This document shows, in pieces, positions 1-5,118 of a DNA stretch of 5,118 bases. Made by a program: the position numbers and the translations under genes. How positions within the stretch are numbered: position 1 is the first letter of the stretch; every line of letters starts with the position of its first letter. The notes under the pieces are model-generated. The model ran no database searches. It was given only the letters and a program-made list of their open reading frames with translations, and was not told where the DNA came from. Source of the DNA: Ruminococcus flavefaciens (GTDB lineage Bacteria > Bacillota > Clostridia > Oscillospirales > Ruminococcaceae); contig DFJW01000044.1 of assembly GCA_002373775.1 (NCBI GenBank), forward strand, positions 1-5,118. Direction: 5' to 3'.

Positions 1-136
1 CCTGAATGAAGCGGTAATCCTCCGTTCACTGAAAGAGGAATCTGCCGGAAAGACGTTTGTTCTGGTGTCGCACAGAGCATCTACCATGCGTATCGCTGAT
101 GTGACACATTCCGTAGAAAACGGACGAGTAAGCTGA
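1..136 (+). CDS. ABC transporter ATP-binding/permease protein, C-terminal fragment
   Basis: Reading from base 2, the last 44 residues of a protein end at TGA 134-136; the start lies upstream of the window. The segment LVSHR (His at fragment residue 24) is the H-loop (switch histidine) of an ABC ATPase, preceded by the helix LNEAVILRSL that normally follows the Walker B/D-loop and followed by the usual AD...VENGRV ending. In ABC exporters this domain hydrolyses ATP on the cytoplasmic face to drive export. The very short tail after the H-loop fits an exporter half-transporter with an N-terminal membrane domain and a C-terminal ATPase, but the membrane part is not visible, so the fusion and the substrate are inference. 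The stop overlaps the next start by one base (TGATG), indicating a shared operon and likely translational coupling. Confidence 0.88.
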   Translation, partial: LNEAVILRSLKEESAGKTFVLVSHRASTMRIADVTHSVENGRVS

Positions 137-477
137 TGAATGTTCAGACAAAGCGCGAACGTGAAAAAGAGCTTGTATCGCTGATGATAAGGATATACTG
201 CCGCAAAAAACACGGCGGTAGATCCTTATGTCAGCAGTGTGCGGAGCTTGAAAACTACGCAAGGCAGAGGTCAGATAAGTGTCCTTTCATGGAAAATAAG
301 ACCTTCTGCTCGAATTGCAGAGTGCATTGCTACAAGCCCGAAATGCGTGAGAAGATCAGAGAGGTCATGCGATTCAGCGGACCGAGAATGATCTTCTATC
401 GCCCTGTTACGGCTATTCGTCATGTGATCGCAACAAAAAGAGAAAAGAAACGATTGGAGGAAAGCAATGGCAATTAA
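136..477 (+). CDS. Nitrous oxide-stimulated promoter (YgbA_NO) family protein
   Basis: This 113-residue soluble protein is rich in cysteine. The pattern matches the YgbA_NO family: YCRKKH at 21-26, C32-x2-C35, CPF at 49-51, C58-x2-C61-x3-CYKPEMRE (C65), then a basic VMRFSGPRM segment (77-85) and a Lys/Arg-rich tail. In E. coli ygbA belongs to the NsrR nitric-oxide-responsive regulon, and its biochemical role is not well defined. The seven cysteines plus His26 and His64 look like a metal or iron-sulfur binding set (inference). The length is normal for the family. The ATG at 136 overlaps the upstream TGA by one base, and there is no convincing Shine-Dalgarno sequence before it, so translation probably depends on ribosomes finishing the ABC gene. 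It overlaps the next gene by 11 bases. The family call is strong; the function is uncertain. Confidence 0.9.
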   Translation: MNVQTKREREKELVSLMIRIYCRKKHGGRSLCQQCAELENYARQRSDKCPFMENKTFCSNCRVHCYKPEMREKIREVMRFSGPRMIFYRPVTAIRHVIATKREKKRLEESNGN

Positions 478-862
478 AAGACTGGTATTTCTGATACTCG
501 GACTTCTGTGCCTGACGCTCGGAACAATAGGCGTATTTCTGCCGATACTGCCGACAGTGCCGTTCTATCTTGCAACGGTATTCTGTTTCAGTCAAAGCTC
601 ACAGAAGTTCCACGATTGGTTCATCGGGACAGAGCTTTACAAAAAACACTTGCAGTCATTTGTGGAGAAGAAGGGGATGCTGATGAAAACAAAAGTCAGC
701 ATCATCACCACTGTGACGCTCCTCATGGGCTTCGGCTTATTCATGATGGCAAGAAAAGGAATATGGGTACCTTGTATCATCATTGCTGTAGTGTGGGTGT
801 GCCATGTGATATACTTCGTGTTTGGTGTTAAGACGATAAGAAGTGAAGATCAGGCAGAATAA
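467..862 (+). CDS. YbaN/DUF454 family inner-membrane protein
   Basis: This is a small membrane protein of 131 residues. The N-terminal hydrophobic segment carries the DUF454 hallmark G19-x2-G22-x2-LP-x-LPT-x-PF (19-33), followed by CFSQSS (40-45) and H49-x-W51. Two further membrane helices lie at about 76-94 and 99-120, so three or four segments in all with a short charged tail. The length matches E. coli YbaN. No enzymatic role is established for the family. The start is fixed by GGAGG at 456-460, six bases before the ATG; this site lies inside the upstream gene, which it overlaps by 11 bases, so the two are co-translated. It is the last gene before the terminator at 871-895. Joining with the YgbA-family gene and an ABC exporter suggests a common stress or redox setting, but this is inference. 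Confidence 0.88.
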   Translation: MAIKRLVFLILGLLCLTLGTIGVFLPILPTVPFYLATVFCFSQSSQKFHDWFIGTELYKKHLQSFVEKKGMLMKTKVSIITTVTLLMGFGLFMMARKGIWVPCIIIAVVWVCHVIYFVFGVKTIRSEDQAE

Positions 863-870
863 TAGTATAT

Positions 871-900
871 AAGAGCCGTTTTTGAAACGGCTTTTATTAT
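871..900 (+). terminator. Rho-independent terminator after the YbaN-family gene
   Basis: AGCCGTTT at 874-881 pairs with AAACGGCT at 885-892 around a three-base loop. The stem extends outward by A-T, A-T and a G-T wobble (871-873 with 893-895), and the descending arm runs into TTTTATTATT. It starts nine bases after the stop at 862 and lies before the WYL gene, so it should separate the two transcripts. Confidence 0.85.
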
Positions 901-930
901 TGATCATGATTTGTAAAGGGGAATGACATA

Positions 931-1908
931 ATGCAGAATAATCGTATAATCAGGTTATTGGCGATCTTACTCAGTGAAACTGATGATGATCATAAACTGA
1001 CTACCAATCAGCTTATTGATAAGCTGTCAGAGGAAGGTATCTCAGTTCACAGAAACACTATAGCGAGTGACATAGAGATATTAAAAGAAGCAGGATATGA
1101 TGTCATTTGTGAGAAAAGTACTCAGAACAAATACTTTATCGGAAAACGCAGCTTTGATGATGCGGAGATAAAAATGCTTTGTGATGCGGTAAGTGCAGCT
1201 CATTTTATAACTGGAAAGCAAACAACAGAACTGATAAAAAAGCTTCTGAAAAACGTTAGTGTATATACTGCAAAGCGAATAAAACCAATGATTCAGTCAC
1301 CAACAGGCAGTAAAGTTTCTGATTCCAGCATATATGTTGCTGATATGATCAATTACGCTATTTCTAATAAAAAGCAGATACAGTTTCAATATTTTGAATA
1401 TAACGAAAAAAAGGATAAGATACTAAAGCATAATGGTTACATATATGAAGTGAGTCCGTATGCAGCGGTGTGGCATGAGGATAGATACTATCTTATCGGT
1501 TATAGCAAAAAACATGACGATATCGCCAATTTCAGGATAGACAGGATGACTAATGTATCAGTGTCCGAGGAAAATAAATATGTCTGTTCAAAAGATTTTG
1601 TCCTGAAGGAGTATTTGTCGAGCAAGATAAAGGTGTTCAAGGGACAGAAGACAGAGGTGTGCTTGAAATGTAAAAGCAGGCATATGAAAGCTATCCTCGA
1701 TTACTTTGGACATGGAATAAAAACGACAAATGCTGAAAAAGGATACTTTAATGCGATAATTGAGATAGAACTGAGTCCTACATTTTATGCATGGATATTT
1801 CAGTTTGAAGGCGATATCATCATTCAGTCCCCTCAGAATGCGATAGATGATTTTATAAAGACAGTGGAAATAATTATTGAGGTACATAAAAGAAAGGGCA
1901 CAATATAA
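931..1908 (+). CDS. WYL-domain helix-turn-helix transcriptional regulator
   Basis: This 325-residue protein has the standard layout of a one-component WYL regulator. A winged helix-turn-helix lies at about 1-70 (LTTNQLIDKLSEEG then RNTIASDIEILKEAGYDV, as in DeoR-like factors), then a linker, a WYL domain at about 140-210, and a C-terminal WCX-like region at about 230-320. The WYL signature is seen as W181-x2-D184-R-YYLIGY, with the ligand-contacting arginines in FRIDRM (R202, R205). WYL domains bind nucleic acids or small effectors and switch the DNA-binding part. AAAGGGGA at 915-922, eight bases before the ATG, supports the start. It follows a terminator and precedes a strong promoter, so it is probably transcribed alone and may control the downstream membrane operon (inference). 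Its GC content is visibly lower than its neighbours (sampled lines 25-33% against 43-52%). It has no sign of truncation. Confidence 0.93.
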   Translation: MQNNRIIRLLAILLSETDDDHKLTTNQLIDKLSEEGISVHRNTIASDIEILKEAGYDVICEKSTQNKYFIGKRSFDDAEIKMLCDAVSAAHFITGKQTTELIKKLLKNVSVYTAKRIKPMIQSPTGSKVSDSSIYVADMINYAISNKKQIQFQYFEYNEKKDKILKHNGYIYEVSPYAAVWHEDRYYLIGYSKKHDDIANFRIDRMTNVSVSEENKYVCSKDFVLKEYLSSKIKVFKGQKTEVCLKCKSRHMKAILDYFGHGIKTTNAEKGYFNAIIEIELSPTFYAWIFQFEGDIIIQSPQNAIDDFIKTVEIIIEVHKRKGTI

Positions 1909-1917
1909 CGAAATATC

Positions 1918-1946
1918 TTGCAAAACGGAATAAACTGTGCTATAAT
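1918..1946 (+). promoter_or_regulatory. Sigma-A type promoter of the membrane-protein operon
   Basis: A -35 element TTGCAA (1918-1923) and a perfect -10 TATAAT (1941-1946) are separated by exactly 17 bases. TG at 1938-1939 gives an extended -10. The start of transcription would fall near 1952-1954, leaving a leader of about 74 bases before the ATG at 2027. It begins only nine bases after the WYL stop codon. Confidence 0.8.
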
Positions 1947-1948
1947 AT

Positions 1949-1964
1949 GTTAGTAGGCTCTAAC
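1949..1964. promoter_or_regulatory. Candidate operator: inverted repeat at the transcription start
   Basis: GTTAG (1949-1953) and CTAAC (1960-1964) form a perfect five-base inverted repeat with a six-base spacer. It begins three bases after the -10 box and covers the expected +1, a position where a bound repressor would block RNA polymerase. The nearby WYL regulator is the obvious candidate to bind it, but that is inference. The arms are short, and a weak transcript hairpin is the alternative. The rest of the leader (1965-2014) shows no riboswitch or terminator that I recognise. Confidence 0.4.
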
Positions 1965-2026
1965 TGATGTATGCTTTAAATTCATTGAGTATCAAAGCGT
2001 CGGAAATAAAATGTAGGTGAACAGCG

Positions 2027-2674
2027 ATGAATATTTACGTTATTATTGGAGTGATCGGCATTATCAGCGGGATCCTTTGTGCTCAGGCAGATGTACCGCT
2101 TGCCTGGTCTGGAAGAAAAGAGGATCCCCTGGACTCAAAGGCTGTGGGACGCATCTCGCCCTGGTGGACTCAAACCAGTATTCGGCATTTTGACAAGGCA
2201 TTCTGGCTTTCCTGCATAGGTCAGCCGGGAACATACCTGACTACATGGTTTCTTGCGGAACTTATCTCCGACAAGAGTTCAGCGCTTGGAACATTACTGA
2301 AAATATGCACGTTCATCGGTGCATATACGGGGCTTCTTTTCCATGCGGCAGCCTGCATAAAGCCTGTTGTTTATCGTGCCATAGCAAAAGAAGTTTCGGC
2401 TGAGACTGCTCAGAAAGCAATGGATCAGATTGACAGATACCCGAAAATTCCGTCTGCGGTCAGCGGCATAGTGCTGTTTCTTGTGGAAACGGTTATCATG
2501 ATAATTGCGATACTGACCGGCGCTCTCGAAGTGCCGAAGTGGTTTGTACTGCTGAATCCCGTTGGTGCTTTGCCTATACTGCTCATAGCAAGAAGGCTGA
2601 ACATCAAAGTTGGCGGAGCAATGGGTATAGGCTTCACATTTTATGGGATCGTACTTATCGTTGCAGGAATTTAA
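2027..2674 (+). CDS. Six-helix membrane protein, paralog 1 of an uncharacterised family
   Basis: This 215-residue integral membrane protein has about six helices: near 3-20, 59-78, 89-112, 142-164, 173-189 and 195-214. Conserved points shared with the 204-aa protein at 4264-4878 are LC18-x3-D22 in helix 1, H106-x3-C110 in helix 3, a charged amphipathic stretch at about 118-140, and TG(164-165)-x4-P170-x-W172-x4-N177 in the loop between helices 4 and 5. It may belong to the family catalogued as DUF6796, a name given from memory and unchecked. No function is known to me and no enzyme motif is evident. AGGTGA (2015-2020) sits six bases before the ATG. It is the first gene after the promoter at 1918-1946, with the DMT transporter starting 15 bases after its stop. 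A role in membrane transport or in sensing is only a guess. Confidence 0.85.
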   Translation: MNIYVIIGVIGIISGILCAQADVPLAWSGRKEDPLDSKAVGRISPWWTQTSIRHFDKAFWLSCIGQPGTYLTTWFLAELISDKSSALGTLLKICTFIGAYTGLLFHAAACIKPVVYRAIAKEVSAETAQKAMDQIDRYPKIPSAVSGIVLFLVETVIMIIAILTGALEVPKWFVLLNPVGALPILLIARRLNIKVGGAMGIGFTFYGIVLIVAGI

Positions 2675-2689
2675 TGAAAGGAAGTAATT

Positions 2690-3721
2690 ATGAAAAACAA
2701 AAATGCTGTTATTTACGCAATTGCGGCGGCAGTGTTCTATGCACTGAACGTGCCATGCTCAAAACTGCTGCTGGATAAGGTGAGCCCGACATTTATGGCA
2801 GGTCTGCTGTATCTCGGTGCAGGTATAGGTGTCGGGATAATGTACCTATTTCACCATAAAAAAGAACAGCCTGCGAAACGGCTTTCAAAGCCTGACCTAC
2901 CATACACAGTAGGAATGGTGGCGCTTGACACCATAGCTCCAATACTTCTGATGCTCGGTGTAAAACTGGGAACTTCCGCCAATGCTTCACTTCTTGGAAA
3001 TTTTGAGATAGTTGCCACAACTCTCATCGCTCTGCTGATATTTAAGGAAAAGGTGAGCGGAAAGCTATGGACTGCTATCGCCTTCATCACGCTGTCAAGC
3101 ATTATCCTGTCTTTCGGCGGCAGGGAGAGTTTTAGCTTTTCAATCGGTTCATTATTTGTTCTCGGAGCAACTTCCTGCTGGGGACTCGAAAACAACTGCA
3201 CAAGAAAGATCTCTGAAAAGAGTACCTATCAGATTGTGACCATAAAGGGACTATGCTCGGGAACGGGCTCAGTGATAGTAGCGATGATAATTGGCGAAAA
3301 ACTGCCGGATTTCCGATACATACTGCCTGCGCTCCTGCTTGGATTTGTTGCATACGGACTGAGCATCTTCACTTATATCAAGGCGCAGAAAGACCTGGGA
3401 GCTGCTAAAACAAGCGCTTACTATGCAGTCGCACCATTCATCGGAGCGTTCCTGTCTTTTGTTCTGCTCCATGAGAAGCTGACTGCCGCTTATATCGCCG
3501 CACTTCTTGTTATGATAGTCGGAACAGTATTTGCGGCGGCTGATACTCTTGCACAGCACCACACTCATGAGCATACCCACACATTTACTCATACTCACGA
3601 CGGCACTACACATACTCACAGTGTGTCACATAGCCACGGCCATGACCATTACATCAGTGTTGATTTTCACGGACATCATCACAGTATAGCTGAACTGGAG
3701 AAATTACTGAACACACATTAA
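2690..3721 (+). CDS. DMT/EamA-family transporter with histidine-rich C-terminal tail
   Basis: This 343-residue protein has ten predicted membrane helices made of two EamA repeats: one at about 5-142 (AIAAAVFYALNVPCSKLLL near the start, and NASLLGNFEIVATTLIALLIFKEK as the typical repeat end) and one at about 150-285 (AAKTSAYYAVAPFIGAFLS with LLHEKLTAAYIAA). DMT transporters mostly export amino acids, nucleosides or other small metabolites across the cytoplasmic membrane; the substrate cannot be told here. After the last helix comes an extra tail of about 55 residues holding 18 histidines, mainly as HTH, HSH and HGH units (290-331), ending in a short helix (SIAELEKLL). By the usual DMT topology the tail would be cytoplasmic. 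It could bind zinc, nickel, cobalt or copper ions. AAAGGAAG at 2677-2684 supports the start; the stop codon overlaps the next gene's ribosome binding site. Confidence 0.92.
   Translation: MKNKNAVIYAIAAAVFYALNVPCSKLLLDKVSPTFMAGLLYLGAGIGVGIMYLFHHKKEQPAKRLSKPDLPYTVGMVALDTIAPILLMLGVKLGTSANASLLGNFEIVATTLIALLIFKEKVSGKLWTAIAFITLSSIILSFGGRESFSFSIGSLFVLGATSCWGLENNCTRKISEKSTYQIVTIKGLCSGTGSVIVAMIIGEKLPDFRYILPALLLGFVAYGLSIFTYIKAQKDLGAAKTSAYYAVAPFIGAFLSFVLLHEKLTAAYIAALLVMIVGTVFAAADTLAQHHTHEHTHTFTHTHDGTTHTHSVSHSHGHDHYISVDFHGHHHSIAELEKLLNTH
3557..3682 (+). other. Histidine-rich, putative metal-binding tail segment of the DMT transporter
   Basis: This stretch encodes residues 290-331, of which 17 are histidine, many alternating with Thr or Ser, centred on HTHDGTTHTH (301-310). 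The DNA is low-complexity, with CATACTCAC occurring twice, but it stays in frame with the transporter and keeps both CAC and CAT codons mixed, so it reads as selected protein sequence rather than a simple nucleotide repeat. Similar His-rich tails or loops occur in metal-handling proteins such as SlyD, HypB and RcnA. Confidence 0.8.
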
Positions 3722-3731
3722 GGAGAGTAAT

Positions 3732-4229
3732 ATGGATATTCCAAGAACTATTCTGGACGGTATCGTCATGTGCGTTATTTTCAATGCAGTTGTGGGAATG
3801 TTTTTCTTCGTGTTTCCGCAGGCATACAGCACGATGTTTCCGAAAGGTTTAAAGAAAGCGGCAAGCCCATTCGTTGAGAAGTCGGATGTCGTGAAAATGT
3901 ACTTCGTCCTCATACTGCTTTACCTGCTGATGTTCCTTTATATGGCAGTCAGCGCACATATGGCAGGTGTCAGCGGTTTCAAGGCTATGTTCTGGACTGG
4001 CTACACTGAGATGATGTTTGTTAATGCGGGCGACTTCTTTCTCCTCGATGTGCTTGCACGAATATACGTCAAAGACAAGGGACTCATCAAAGGCGCTGAA
4101 AACCACCCTGACTGGGAGTGGAAAGGCTGGTGGAAGCTAGCTGTTCCCGAACACGGTCTTGCCTGGCCTGTACTGGTGTGTCCGCTGACCGGACTTATCG
4201 TTGCAGGCATCGGAGCGCTATTGGGATGA
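3732..4229 (+). CDS. Four-helix membrane protein of unknown family
   Basis: I do not recognise a family for this 165-residue protein. Helices are predicted at about 8-29, 54-75, 85-109 and 143-163. The third helix is unusual in carrying acidic and polar residues (E93, N98, D101, D106), which could line a pore or bind a cation. The loop between helices 3 and 4 (about 111-142) is strongly aromatic: W118, W120, W123, W124 and W135, with H115 and H131. It ends in PEHGLAWPVLVCPLTG. It lacks the LC-x3-D motif of its six-helix neighbours, so it is not obviously their paralog. AGGAGAG at 3721-3727 starts on the last base of the upstream stop codon, giving tight operon coupling to the DMT transporter. 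A partner or accessory subunit of that transporter is possible, but this is inference. Confidence 0.85.
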   Translation: MDIPRTILDGIVMCVIFNAVVGMFFFVFPQAYSTMFPKGLKKAASPFVEKSDVVKMYFVLILLYLLMFLYMAVSAHMAGVSGFKAMFWTGYTEMMFVNAGDFFLLDVLARIYVKDKGLIKGAENHPDWEWKGWWKLAVPEHGLAWPVLVCPLTGLIVAGIGALLG

Positions 4230-4263
4230 AGATGTTATATCAAAAGTACGAAGAAGGTGAATT

Positions 4264-4878
4264 ATGCTGAAAATATGCTTGCTTACCGCATTTATCGGAC
4301 ATCTGCTGTGCTGGTACTGCGATTGCCTCATCACATACACACCCGACGGCAGATTCTCTGCAAAAATGCTGGAGGACAACACTCAGTTATCGGAACTGAT
4401 GAAAAGAATGCCGCTGAAACGGCCGATGCTATCCATAGTGCTTGGTATATTTGCGCTTATTATGTCATTTTGCGGCTTTCTCTCGCTTTGTGAGTGGATG
4501 CGGCACTTTTCGGGAGTTTATGCGGCATTGATGCTGGCAGGTGCAGTGGCATTCACTACCTGCGTTATACCTCATCATGTAATATGCGGACTTGTGGAGT
4601 GGTTTTACATACGTCTCGGACGAACTGACGAAGCCCGGAAAGCGGTGCTTGAATTCTTTCGCAAAACCTCTGCAACAATGGTGATATGCTATCTGGGACT
4701 TCTGCTTTTCTCGGTATCATTTTTCATCGCAGTAGTTACGGGAACGACTTCACTTCCGTGGTGGGCGTGTGTTTTCAACACACTTCCGCTCTTTCTGGTA
4801 TTGTCGCCGTTTAAGATCGCAGGAAGCGGAAATATAGCCAACGGGCTGATGTTTCTTGCCCTATTTTTCATAATATGA
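4264..4878 (+). CDS. Six-helix membrane protein, paralog 2 of the same family as the gene at 2027
   Basis: This 204-residue protein has helices at about 4-24, 55-76, 85-108, 137-160, 164-182 and 187-203, the same topology as the 215-aa protein. Matching motifs are LC16-x3-D20, H104-x3-C108 (followed by GLVEWFY), a charged amphipathic segment at 118-134, and TG(159-160)-x4-P165-x-W167-x4-N172. Spacing in the last motif is identical to paralog 1, and the intervening distance differs by about three residues, so common ancestry is well supported although overall identity looks low. AAGGTG (4254-4259) four bases before the ATG decides this start; a GTG at 4257 in another frame lies inside that ribosome binding site. 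It follows the four-helix gene by 34 bases with no terminator. The function is unknown. Confidence 0.87.
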   Translation: MLKICLLTAFIGHLLCWYCDCLITYTPDGRFSAKMLEDNTQLSELMKRMPLKRPMLSIVLGIFALIMSFCGFLSLCEWMRHFSGVYAALMLAGAVAFTTCVIPHHVICGLVEWFYIRLGRTDEARKAVLEFFRKTSATMVICYLGLLLFSVSFFIAVVTGTTSLPWWACVFNTLPLFLVLSPFKIAGSGNIANGLMFLALFFII

Positions 4879-4889
4879 AGGGAGTTTTT

Positions 4890-5118
4890 ATGTATCTGTT
4901 TTTCTCAATTTTAGGACTTATCGGAGGTCTGCTCTGCTGTGTGGGAGATGTTCTATTTGACCTGAAAGGCAAGGGCAACGAAAAGCTGGGCACATCAAAG
5001 AATATCGACAGCAATTGGGTGAAAATGGCAGACTGGAGATTCGGTCTGTCAATAGCCTTTGCACTTGTTGGCGACGCAATGGTGGGACTTGGCTTTTATT
5101 CTATCGGAATGCAGATCG
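4890..5118 (+). CDS. Membrane protein, probable paralog 3 of the six-helix family (5' part only)
   Basis: An open frame starts at ATG 4890, five bases after AAGGGAG (4878-4884), and runs off the window after 76 codons. The start lies 11 bases after the previous stop, so it belongs to the same operon. The N-terminus has a hydrophobic helix with GLIGGLLC (9-16) and D20, the same LC-x3-D motif and placement as in the genes at 2027 and 4264. A soluble, charged stretch (about 24-48) and a second helix (about 50-73) follow, as in those proteins. The later H-x3-C and TG-P-W-N motifs lie outside the window, so the family assignment rests on the N-terminal third only. The function is unknown. Confidence 0.8.
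   Translation, partial: MYLFFSILGLIGGLLCCVGDVLFDLKGKGNEKLGTSKNIDSNWVKMADWRFGLSIAFALVGDAMVGLGFYSIGMQI

Noticed and set aside
508..831. A 107-codon + strand frame within the YbaN-family gene
   Set aside because: It lies wholly inside a gene with clear DUF454 motifs, has no ribosome binding site of its own and no recognisable features.
863..930. A promoter for the WYL gene (TATATA at 866-871 or TATTAT at 895-900)
   Set aside because: Neither has a matching -35 element at 16-18 bases, and the first lies upstream of or within the terminator hairpin; the promoter cannot be placed with confidence.
1588..1923. A 111-codon frame on the - strand
   Set aside because: It is antisense to the conserved WYL C-terminal region and would start inside the promoter for the forward operon; composition fits a shadow of an AT-rich gene.
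1965..2026. Leader of the membrane operon as a possible riboswitch
   Set aside because: The leader is only about 74 bases, with weak pairing such as TTGA-GTA-TCAA at 1985-1995, no known aptamer consensus and no terminator or sequestering stem that I can see.
3557..3682. Repeat-like CATACTCAC units as a possible nucleotide repeat or CRISPR-like array
   Set aside because: The units are short, irregular, and explained by alternating His/Thr codons in frame; there are no regular spacers.
4257..4493. A 78-codon frame starting at GTG 4257, overlapping the 204-aa gene
   Set aside because: Its start lies inside the AAGGTG ribosome binding site of the ATG at 4264, and its product lacks the membrane pattern and shared motifs seen in the main frame.

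Overview
The window suggests a Gram-positive anaerobe of the Clostridia, most likely Ruminococcus or a related Oscillospiraceae. This is inferred from the family mix, the strong AGGAGG-type ribosome binding sites, the moderate GC with ATG starts, and the compact same-strand layout. There is no rRNA, tRNA, CRISPR array, insertion sequence or phage gene. All eight supported genes read on the + strand, and the two end genes run off the window.

Block 1 (1-862) is the tail of an operon: the last 44 residues of an ABC ATPase, a cysteine-rich protein of the nitrous-oxide-stimulated-promoter (YgbA) family, and a small YbaN/DUF454 inner-membrane protein. The genes overlap by 1 and 11 bases and are probably translationally coupled. 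A good intrinsic terminator at 871-895 closes the block.

Block 2 (931-1908) is a monocistronic-looking regulator with an N-terminal helix-turn-helix and a WYL domain. It is clearly more AT-rich than its neighbours.

Block 3 (about 1918 to beyond 5118) begins with a near-consensus extended -10 promoter and a small inverted repeat at the expected transcription start. It then runs as one tight membrane-protein operon: a 215-aa six-helix protein, a 343-aa DMT/EamA-type transporter with a histidine-rich C-terminal tail, a 165-aa four-helix protein of unknown family, a 204-aa six-helix protein, and the first 76 residues of another membrane protein. The 215-aa, 204-aa and partial proteins share an N-terminal LC-x3-D motif. 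The two complete ones also share a TG-x4-P-x-W-x4-N motif with identical spacing, so they look like diverged paralogs.

Working model (inference): the WYL regulator senses an unknown ligand and controls the adjacent promoter. That promoter drives a membrane operon that combines one exporter, possibly metal-binding through its tail, with several paralogous small membrane proteins of unknown role. The cluster has no recognisable soluble enzyme in view, so its substrate cannot be named from this sequence. It is the best candidate here for an undescribed system.
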